Assembly: GCA_965204705.1 (NCBI GenBank)
Contig: OZ242006.1
Location: 2,728,001 to 2,792,000, forward strand
Length of the DNA: 64,000 nt
Direction: 5' to 3'
DNA from: Bin5 sp965204705
GTDB lineage: Bacteria > Chloroflexota > Anaerolineae > Caldilineales > Caldilineaceae
The position numbers and the translations under genes were made by a program. A model generated the notes under the pieces. It was not told where the DNA came from and did no database searches. It saw only the letters and a list, made by a program, of their open reading frames with translations. Shown here one piece after another: positions 45,778 through 53,344 of the stretch; position 1 is the stretch's first letter, and every line of letters starts with the position of its first letter.

Positions 45778-48700
45778 TCAAGGCCTGCAATCCGAGGGTA
45801 GTGACGCATCGCCCAAGACATCTTCGATCAACATGGCAGCCCCCGCATCGTATTCCTTCAGCGTAAGCACTTCTTCTCCCGCGTAATCCGGCCGAGCACC
45901 CCACAACCAGGACTTGACCGCCTCTGCCCAGTACCCTTCGGCTCCTGTCGACGCCGGCTTACCCCGCCACAGGCCTTCTTCCATCGCCGCTTGGTAAGCA
46001 TTGTCGAGCCGTAACCTGAATTCCTCACCGCCAGGCTGATCCTCAAGCGCACTGCGAATCAACTGGGCGAATTCCTGTATAAAGTGTTCGCAGGAAGGGT
46101 CATTCGGCGTAACGTGCACCTCCCACCCATCCGGCCTACCCTCAGCCTCTCTCCAATAGCCAGAATACCTAATCCGCGCACCGTTGGCAGCCAGAGTATC
46201 AAAAAGGTCGGGCCGTTCCGCCAGGACGCTGCTGATGATCTCTCCCGCCTGTATCAGCTTTTCGTTTGGCACTTCAGAGGGGGCCACTACGACAACCCCT
46301 TCAACTTCCAGGTATTTCTGAAAGAACAGATCTAGCTCAAGAGACCGCGGAGGCGGCCGAAACTGTTGTTGGACGACCGCGGCGAACAACCGTGCCGACC
46401 AGGCGCTCCTTGCGCCTTCGGCGTCGCGCGCACGCACCTGGTAGTAGTAGTTCCTGCCGTCCGTCACTACATTGTGTGCGAATTCTGCGTCTGAAAGCCC
46501 GTCCCCGACAATGTCCCAAGTTCGGCCGATGCTGTCCCATACCCTCAGATCGTAACTGGCAGCGTTCCTTGTCACATCCCACTCGAGCGTCACCCTGCCG
46601 TCGCTAACGGTTGCTTGCAGATTTTTTGGCGCGCCAGGGGCACCCTCCAGAATAGCAGCAGCGCAAGTATCCAGACTAAGCGATTCCAGGTGAGCGTTGA
46701 CGAAAACGCTTGAGCCCGATCCGCCGGACTCTGAAGCCAGACAAAACTGATTGCCAGTGAGTTCCAGGAAGATTAGGCTGGGGAGCCCGGCAAAATCAGG
46801 TAGTGGGCCTCTCAACAAATTGTGAGAGAGAGACAGCCGCGTCAGTTTCTTGAGAACATCCAGATCGACGACCGGCCCCGACAGTCGGTTGTCACTCAGG
46901 TCAAGAACTCTGAGATTGCTGGCGAGACTAAGGTCCGGGATCTGGCCGGTCAACTGGTTGGATTCCAGAAACAGCCATCGCAAATTGGAAATGGCGCTCA
47001 GATCCGGGACCACGCCGCTCAACTGGTTGCCACTCAATGACACGCCCATCAACCTCTTTAGGTCGCTCAGATCGGGAATCTGACCGCTCAGCCTGTTCTC
47101 GGACAGGTTCACAGTCTCTAACCTGAGGAGGGCGCTCAAATCAGGAATGCCGCCAGTTAGACCGTTGCCACTGAAATCCAAGTCTTTCAGGAATGGCAGA
47201 GCACTAAGCGACGGAATTGGTCCGGACAGTAAATTAGTGCTGAGTCTTAGATTGGTCAATCTGGTGAGGGCGCCGAGTTCAGGGATGGCGCCCTCCAGAC
47301 TGTTTCTGCTCAGATCCAGGTCAGTCAGTTTGGGGACGTTCTCCAGGTCAGGGATCGACCCGGTCAGCTGATTGTCCTCGAGGAAAAGCTGCGTCAGGTT
47401 GGAAAGCCCATCTAGTTTTGGGACCGGACCTGTTAACCGGTTTGACCCCAGTGACAACCTCCACAGATTCCTGTGCGAGCTTAAGTCCGGAATCGAACCG
47501 GTCAACCTGTTGTGATTCAGATACAGGACCTCGAGACTGGTGACTGCACTCAGATCGGGGATAGGTCCTGTCAAAAGATTCTTGCTGAGATAGAGCACTC
47601 TAAGCTGAGGAAGATCGCAAAGCTCCGGGACCGTCCCGGTCAACTGATTGTTTCCGAGGTAAACATGCGTCAACCCTGCAAAGGAACACAGTTCCGGAAC
47701 CGACCCGGTCAACTGGTTTGAGCCGAGATCTAGAGTTCGCAGGTCTGTCAGAGCTTTCAAGTCGGGGATCGGCCCGGTTAGCTTGTTGCCGCTGAGGTTC
47801 AGAACCGAAAGGCCGGCCAGACCACTCAGGTCCGGGATGGGTCCTGTAAACTCGTTGTGGTCCAGGTACAGTCTTCTGAGATGCGCGAACGCGCTCAGGT
47901 TTGGCAATCCTCCGGTCAACTGATTCCTCTGAAGAGACAGCGAAGAAAGACCAGTGAGGTGGCTCAGGTCCGGCACCGGTCCGGACAGTTCGTTGATGCC
48001 CAGGTTCAGGTTCGTCAAGCTGGTGAAGACGCTGAGATCGGGTATGTCGCCCTTCAGTCCATTGTTTTCGAGATAGAGTCCGGTGACATGGCCCTGTTGG
48101 TCCGTAAAGACGCCATACCAGTTTGCGATCGATACATCCGAAAGCCATTGGTCTCGCCGCCGCCAGTTTGCGCCGTCCGTCGCCTCGTAAAGCGCAACCA
48201 GCGCGGCCCTTTCCTCAGGAACCTCGGGCACTTCCAGGAAACCGGGTACAGTAGCCGACACCCGCTGCGCCCACTCGCCCCTCTCACCGCTTTCGCCTAT
48301 GGCACGTATTCCGTAGAAGTAGGTTCTTCCGGAAGACAGCCCGGCATGGCTGTAGCTTGTAGCGCTCAAAGTGCCGTCGTCCAGCCTTTGCCAGCCCTCC
48401 CAACTGGTCCATGTCCACAGTTCATAGCTCGCCGCGCCGCTAACAGGCGTCCAACTCAACTCGACCACGCCCTCGGCGGCCACTGCCGAAAGTATAGGCG
48501 GCGCAAGCGTCGACGGAGGCGCTTCGTAGGTAACCGATACCGGTTCCGACCAGGCGCCCGTTTCGCCCGATTCGCTCACCGCCCGAACCAAATAGTAATA
48601 GGTCGTGCCTGCGAGGAGATCGATATGGACGTAAGTCGTGTCGTTCAGTTCGCCGTCGTCCAGCTGAAGCCAGTCGATATCGCTGTCCCACCACGCCCAC

Positions 48701-48927
48701 AGTTCGTATCTCGCGGCGCCGGACACGGCGCTCCAAGTCAACTCGATGGCGCCTTCGCCAGCCTCCGCTGCCAGTACCGGTGCCTCCAGGACTGGCGGAG
48801 TCGCAGTCTGCGCGTAAGACTTATTGCAAGAGCTGAACGAGATCGTAGCGAGCCCAGCAGAGACCAAGGCAATGTACAAAAGGGAGCGCCTGAGTCTGGC
48901 AGCTAGCAGGAGAATCTTATTTTCCAT
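45778..48927 (-). CDS. Secreted LRR protein with Fn3-like modules and degenerate peptidase-like C-terminus
   Basis: The 1049-residue protein has a signal peptide (cut likely after SYA at 39; Cys34 is a weak lipobox alternative) and two Fn3-like modules. A cap with ERAALVALYEATDGANW follows, then about 20 LRRs of 23 residues, a third Fn3-like module (about 745-835) and a C-terminal domain of about 200 residues. This last domain has the look of a gluzincin-type zinc peptidase: a helix at 945-960 where HExxH is expected, followed by GLWRGKPAST and Glu1002 in YWAE. However, the motif reads QEFAQ (951-955), so both zinc histidines are missing and hydrolysis is unlikely. It is a paralogue of the 2850-residue neighbour, which lacks this domain. 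Confidence 0.9.
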   Translation of the reverse strand: MENKILLLAARLRRSLLYIALVSAGLATISFSSCNKSYAQTATPPVLEAPVLAAEAGEGAIELTWSAVSGAARYELWAWWDSDIDWLQLDDGELNDTTYVHIDLLAGTTYYYLVRAVSESGETGAWSEPVSVTYEAPPSTLAPPILSAVAAEGVVELSWTPVSGAASYELWTWTSWEGWQRLDDGTLSATSYSHAGLSSGRTYFYGIRAIGESGERGEWAQRVSATVPGFLEVPEVPEERAALVALYEATDGANWRRRDQWLSDVSIANWYGVFTDQQGHVTGLYLENNGLKGDIPDLSVFTSLTNLNLGINELSGPVPDLSHLTGLSSLSLQRNQLTGGLPNLSAFAHLRRLYLDHNEFTGPIPDLSGLAGLSVLNLSGNKLTGPIPDLKALTDLRTLDLGSNQLTGSVPELCSFAGLTHVYLGNNQLTGTVPELCDLPQLRVLYLSKNLLTGPIPDLSAVTSLEVLYLNHNRLTGSIPDLSSHRNLWRLSLGSNRLTGPVPKLDGLSNLTQLFLEDNQLTGSIPDLENVPKLTDLDLSRNSLEGAIPELGALTRLTNLRLSTNLLSGPIPSLSALPFLKDLDFSGNGLTGGIPDLSALLRLETVNLSENRLSGQIPDLSDLKRLMGVSLSGNQLSGVVPDLSAISNLRWLFLESNQLTGQIPDLSLASNLRVLDLSDNRLSGPVVDLDVLKKLTRLSLSHNLLRGPLPDFAGLPSLIFLELTGNQFCLASESGGSGSSVFVNAHLESLSLDTCAAAILEGAPGAPKNLQATVSDGRVTLEWDVTRNAASYDLRVWDSIGRTWDIVGDGLSDAEFAHNVVTDGRNYYYQVRARDAEGARSAWSARLFAAVVQQQFRPPPRSLELDLFFQKYLEVEGVVVVAPSEVPNEKLIQAGEIISSVLAERPDLFDTLAANGARIRYSGYWREAEGRPDGWEVHVTPNDPSCEHFIQEFAQLIRSALEDQPGGEEFRLRLDNAYQAAMEEGLWRGKPASTGAEGYWAEAVKSWLWGARPDYAGEEVLTLKEYDAGAAMLIEDVLGDASLPSDCRP

Positions 48928-49310
48928 AGGGAGACCCTTCATTTGCCAGAGGTACGGGCCAATACATTCAGTCCGGCAAGGGGGATTCTACAATGCATTG
49001 AAGGTCGCGTCGAACGGCAGGGATACCGGACCCTCCTAGTGCCCCGTCTCTTCCTACTGGCAATCCGGTAGTGGTTACCAGCGGTTTGTCCGCTGTAAAA
49101 GAACTCGCGTGTCAGTCAAGCTCAAGTCAAAAACGTTGCAAGCTGACAGCAATACCTCGCCTTACCCTAACTTCCTAGCTAACCGCACCGACCTCCGCTT
49201 CCGATTTGAATCAGGCTTTGTCGCGGCTGGCGTCCGCCGACTAGACTGAAGCCTGCTGCGCGATTGCAACAGACCCGTTGCTCCTAGATGTAAGCACAGG
49301 CGACCTTCAC
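48928..49310. other. Intergenic region upstream of the smaller LRR gene
   Basis: No gene, hairpin or convincing promoter was recognised between the start of the smaller LRR gene and the decayed coding remnant at 49311-49670, although the LRR gene promoter must lie here. Confidence 0.4.
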
Positions 49311-49670
49311 TTACGTCGGCGCTACCTCACCGTCACTGGCTTCAGCCTTCAGCAGTGGTTCGAACCAAGCTTGCGTTGTCGGCGTAGGCGCCACCGACCC
49401 GATTCGCGCTGATGTCCGGGTAGTTGCTGCAATGGAGGTTTGAGCGGAAGTTGGCGTTGGGGAAGGAATAGACGTTGCCGAAGAAGTGAATCTTAGAGTT
49501 TGAAATGGTGATGGCTAGACAGTAGGCGTTGAAGTGAAATCCGGAATCCGATTCTCTCCTGCCTTAGCGGTGACAGAGGCGGGCGCACGCTCGGGTCCCT
49601 CAGGTAAGGCTACAGCGGCATAAACGCAGCCTGCTAAAGCTGAATTGAAGGCTCATCTGCGCTGCGGTTT
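49311..49670 (-). pseudogene. Remnant of a secreted Thr/Pro-linker protein
   Basis: One minus-strand frame from about 49670 to 49311 reads a lipobox-like ALAGC followed by residues rich in Pro, Ala and Thr, including TSTPTV, a TAG stop at 49517-49515, and then PSPTPTSAQTS and VAPTPTTQ before a TAA at 49311. The composition matches the linkers of the SH3 and LRR proteins in this window. There is no start codon (a TGA precedes it), so it is probably a decayed piece of such a gene. Low complexity makes the call tentative. Confidence 0.35.
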
Positions 49671-49707
49671 CACACTAATTCCCAGCAATGAACCTCGAAT
49701 GCTACGC

Positions 49708-50898
49708 CTAACTCTCCAGGTAAGGCAAGGCACGCGGCAGATTCGCCTTACCGAACATCATGTCCGAATATACGCCGTCCGGAATGTGCAGCGGATCATC
49801 CAGGCGGCACCTCTCAATCGTTTCTTCGTTCAGGTCGATTCCCAAACCGGGCCGGTCTCCAAGAGCAATCTCGCCGTCGACCACCTCCAGCGGCCGAACC
49901 AGCAACTCGTCAACAAACGGATTGTTCATCCGGTCGACCTCCACCGTCAAACCGTTTGGCATCGCGCCTACTACGTGCGCGTTGGCAACAATGGCAACCG
50001 CATCGCTCCAGCTATGCGTTGCGAATCGAAGGCGGTGCTCTGCCGCCAACTTAGCCACTTTCCAAACTTCGCTGATTCCTCCGCATCGGCACGCGTCAGG
50101 CTGCACAATATCAACAGCCCCGGCCCGGATCAACTCCCGGAACCCCTGAAGGCCGAACTCATTCTCCCCGGCAGCCAGCGGGACTCCCACGGTCCCGCGC
50201 AGAGTAGTGAAATCGTCGATGTTCTCCGGCGCGAACGGCTCCTCATACCAGAACACCCTCTGCTCCGCCAGAAAATCGCCCATCCGCCGCGCCAACTCTA
50301 AATGATAGCGCATTGACGCGTCTACGATGACGTCATTGTCAGGGCCAACCGCCCCCCGCACTGCCTCGACCGCCGCTCGGTCGTAAGCCTCGCTCCGCGC
50401 CAACCGCATCTTGACGCGGCGGAATCCATCATCAATGTAGCTGCTCGCCTCGTCCGCGAGCTCTTTCACGTCGTCCTTCCACAGAAGCCCGCTCGCATAC
50501 GCCGGGCAGCGATCGGTCGCCCCGCCCAACAGCGCCCAAACCGGCTCTCCCTCTGCCTGCCCCCGTAGATCCCAGAGTGCGGTGTCCACACCTCCAATTG
50601 CCGAAAGCGCGGCGCCCTTGCGCCCGTACCAGCGCGTCAGAGCGTACATCTTCTCCCACAAGGCCTCGACCTCGGTCGGATCTTCTCCCGTCAGAAGGGA
50701 AGCCAGCTGCTCCCTAACAATCAAGTAAACCAGGGCAGGATACGAATACACCGAACCGACGCCGACCGCGCCGCACTCAGTATGCACCAGGATCAACGTC
50801 GTAAGACGAGCGTCACAAACTCCCCCGCCGTATTGAAAGCGGTGCTCCTCTGGATAGCGGTGAAGCAGGTTGATGGCCTCAACATGCTCAATCCGCAC
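49708..50898 (-). CDS. Enolase-superfamily (mandelate racemase-like) protein
   Basis: This 396-residue protein has a complete MR/MLE active site: the barrel Lys163-x-Arg165, metal ligands Asp193 (VDAS), Glu219/220 (WYEEP) and Glu245 (GENEF), and His295 with Asp299 in ATHSWSDA, the usual His-Asp dyad. It probably dehydrates or epimerises a sugar acid. The start is a GTG at 50898 that overlaps the last 11 bases of the dioxygenase gene; the longer frame to 50994 is rich in Arg, Cys and Gly and lies inside that gene. The overlap shows that the two are translated from one message and suggests consecutive or related reactions. Confidence 0.9.
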   Translation of the reverse strand: MRIEHVEAINLLHRYPEEHRFQYGGGVCDARLTTLILVHTECGAVGVGSVYSYPALVYLIVREQLASLLTGEDPTEVEALWEKMYALTRWYGRKGAALSAIGGVDTALWDLRGQAEGEPVWALLGGATDRCPAYASGLLWKDDVKELADEASSYIDDGFRRVKMRLARSEAYDRAAVEAVRGAVGPDNDVIVDASMRYHLELARRMGDFLAEQRVFWYEEPFAPENIDDFTTLRGTVGVPLAAGENEFGLQGFRELIRAGAVDIVQPDACRCGGISEVWKVAKLAAEHRLRFATHSWSDAVAIVANAHVVGAMPNGLTVEVDRMNNPFVDELLVRPLEVVDGEIALGDRPGLGIDLNEETIERCRLDDPLHIPDGVYSDMMFGKANLPRALPYLES

Positions 50899-51727
50899 CG
50901 TTCGCCCCCGCCTTTTCCTGCATCCACGCCCGCAGCGGCACGTCCTCAGGCTTCGGCGAAGAGTACCCATGCCAACCAGAGGGCGCCGCCCCAAGCAGCT
51001 GCTGCCTGATCGGGTCTATCCGGCCCATCAGATGGTCCACAGTCATGTTGTCGCGCGGCCGCAGCCACCGGTAGCTGTACCCGTAGAAGAGGACCTTGCG
51101 CGTCATCTCGGACGTATTCGGACTTGAAGCATGCCAGATGCGGCGGTCAAAAAAGACTGCGTCCCCTGGTTTGGCGCGTACCGCAATGCCTCCCTTGGGC
51201 TTCTTGTCTTCATCCACAGGCAGCTTGTTCAAAAGATGGCTGCCGGGAATCACATAGAGGTTGGCCCGGCCCAGCTCAGTTGTGTCGGTCAGGTAGAACG
51301 CGACCTTCAACGAGATGCGCGGCTGCGGGTCAGTCTCCAGTTCGTTGTTGAGCCGCCCGCTGTCCTTGTGCCAGTTCAATCCCTGCTGCCCCGGCCCGGA
51401 AATGGCATTGGGAGGCGTGATAATCGTGTGCGAATGGTAAAGCTGGATGTTCCAGCCAAGAATGCCCCAGACCTTGGGAAAAGTCGTCGGGTAATCCAGC
51501 AACTCCAGAAAGACGTCATCCTTGCCAATGAAGTCGAAAACGTTGATTCCATCACTGGGTCCCAGGCCTTCTTTGGCCTTCTGGTCGGCGGTTAGACGGT
51601 CAACGACTTCGGTCGCCCGTTCCACCAGGTCCTGCGGGATGGCGTCCTCAATGACCATATAGCCCTGCTCGGCAAATTCCCGTTCCTCCTCCTCCGTGAC
51701 CATGTTCTCAAGCCATGCGTTACTCAT
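50888..51727 (-). CDS. Phytanoyl-CoA dioxygenase family protein
   Basis: This 279-residue Fe(II)/2-oxoglutarate-dependent oxygenase has the triad His120-x-Asp122 (WHKDSG) and His199 (WHASSPN), with Arg210 as probable oxoglutarate anchor. Length fits the PhyH family (250-300). Many such proteins in Chloroflexota and Poribacteria hydroxylate unknown small molecules rather than phytanoyl-CoA. A GAGGAGAGGGG ribosome site precedes the ATG. It is the first gene of a two-gene unit with the overlapping enolase-superfamily gene. Confidence 0.92.
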   Translation of the reverse strand: MSNAWLENMVTEEEEREFAEQGYMVIEDAIPQDLVERATEVVDRLTADQKAKEGLGPSDGINVFDFIGKDDVFLELLDYPTTFPKVWGILGWNIQLYHSHTIITPPNAISGPGQQGLNWHKDSGRLNNELETDPQPRISLKVAFYLTDTTELGRANLYVIPGSHLLNKLPVDEDKKPKGGIAVRAKPGDAVFFDRRIWHASSPNTSEMTRKVLFYGYSYRWLRPRDNMTVDHLMGRIDPIRQQLLGAAPSGWHGYSSPKPEDVPLRAWMQEKAGANGAD

Positions 51728-51894
51728 TGCCCCTCTCCTCTGGTTGCAGGTCGCCTCTCACTGACTGAATCATAGACCCCCACACCGATTTGTCAAACCC
51801 GTCAGCCCAATGCCCCCCCAATCCCCATCCTCCCGCCACTGATCACTAACCACTGAACCCTGAACCCTGATCACTGACCACTGACCACCGACCA

Positions 51895-52110
51895 CTGCAG
51901 TTGTGCGGTCGGGCCTTCGGCCCTCCCTTGTGCGGGGGGATTCCCCCCGCAACGCCCCCCCTACACCATGCCACGTTGGCGCCGCGTCGCCGGCGTTCTG
52001 TCTGTGCCGCCGGTCGCCCACCCACGTCGTGCCGCGAAACCGTCCGCCGTGACCACGGTAGGGGCGGGCCTTGTGCCTGCCCACTCTGACTCCAAAATTG
52101 AACTGCACAC
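51895..52110 (+). repeat. Dispersed hairpin-rich repeat, copy 2
   Basis: This stretch matches 10840-11054 over about 210 bp. It keeps all three hairpins; in the third, GGGCGGGC pairs with GCCTGCCC with one G-U pair, so pairing survives although the bases differ from copy 1. It is preceded by a run of GACCACTGACC-like short repeats (51838-51898). Confidence 0.75.
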
Positions 52111-53041
52111 ATTTCTCTCAAATTGACCCCTAAACTCACCAAAACCGTGATATACTACCCCTGACACAACTCCCACCCACCACAGAGCCACCCAACGACA
52201 CCCCAACAGACCAACACCCAGACGCCTGCCAACCCAATCACGTCGCCGCCAAAAAAAAGAAAGTGTGCTGACCAAAAGAGTCCTAAGCAGACCAAAGGAG
52301 ACCAAAAGAGACCATACGCCGCCCAGTCCACCCAGGGCAAATGCATCTGAAATGGGTCGACAGACAGGGCGATTGCATCTTTGTCGTGTCAATTCATCGA
52401 ATTTCATCCGATTCCACCTCCAGCTCGGGGTCACAGATGGAGAAGTGTACAAATGATGGCACGAAGACGGACAATGAGAACTATTTAGACTACTGAGGGC
52501 CTGTGCCGCGGCGTCTTCTGCTCCCGAAGAAGCAATCTGAAGACGATTTCCACTTATTCGCGCTTTCATCTGACCGCGACTTCAACCGAATCGGCGTACA
52601 AATTTTGATGCGATTGCCCTGTTTCACTGACCGCGTACCATTGACTCGAAGTGATATAATGGAAATTATAGTAAGTCCTGACACCTGATGTAAGACACAT
52701 AGTCGATGGTCAGAACACAGTTTTGCTTGCGCGACGTGCATGTCCGCGCAGTGCCGAGCGTAACCACTGACGTATTATCCCAACCGCCTCTGATTTTTTT
52801 CGCGCCCCTTCGCGCATCTTCGCGGATCGAACTGTTTTGTCAATCTCAACATCCAGGAGAATCATCCCAAACAGGCCTACACGCTTTCAGCCTCAATGAA
52901 TCTTGGGCCGCTTTCCCAGAATGTAAACAGAACCTGGACAGTCCGCCACTTGCACTTGGCTCAGATTCTCTTAACCGTGTTAAGAACAGCGAGAAATCGG
53001 CTGGGAAACAAAGCGCGCAGGCCCCGAAAGTTTTTTTTTAA
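52111..53041. other. Intergenic region of unusual composition, no gene recognised
   Basis: The plus strand of 52141-52260 is very poor in G and rich in CCA and ACC words. It is followed by short repeats of AGACCAAA(A/G)GAG at 52267-52315. Frames on either strand (for example about 200 codons on the minus strand) are rich in Trp, Gly and Val from this composition and have no family features. Nothing else was recognised up to the 20-bp repeats. Confidence 0.45.
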
Positions 53042-53099
53042 GGCGCGACATTGGTAGACTTGGCGCGACATTTGTAGACATAGCGCGACACTTTGCGCC
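53042..53099 (+). repeat. Three 20-bp tandem repeats
   Basis: Units start at 53042, 53062 and 53082 with the shared core (G/A)GCGCGACA. The first two agree at 18 of 20 positions (core then TT(G/T)GTAGAC), and the third ends early in GCGCC. They follow a run of nine T. Such arrays occur at transposon ends as transposase binding sites or as operators. Confidence 0.7.
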
Positions 53100-53258
53100 C
53101 TGGAGCGATAGGAACGCGTTTGACTGCTACAAATCTTGGACAAGCCCCGCGTCACACTGCGAAAGTTCGTGAAGACGCCCACTGATGGGCGCCCTACATG
53201 AGCGATCGGCTCTTCCTGACGAAGGCGCAGCGACCTTGAGGGCTTTATGAGGAGCCCC

Positions 53259-53287
53259 TTGACGACAATCGACCGATTAAGTACAAT
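53259..53287 (+). promoter_or_regulatory. Sigma-70-type promoter of the plus-strand cluster
   Basis: TTGACG (53259-53264), a 17-bp spacer and TACAAT (53282-53287) stand about 58 bp before the ATG of the binding-protein gene. The expected start of transcription is near 53294, with a leader of about 50 nt that ends in AGGAG. Confidence 0.7.
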
Positions 53288-53344
53288 GCCGCTGCCTCAC
53301 GCAACTCTCTGTCTGCGAAAACCAGGACAAAAGGAGAACCCGTC

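Noticed and set aside
51961..52569. A minus-strand frame of about 200 codons
   Set aside because: It runs through the dispersed repeat and the G-poor stretch, and its Trp/Gly/Val-rich sequence follows from base composition; no start signal or motif.
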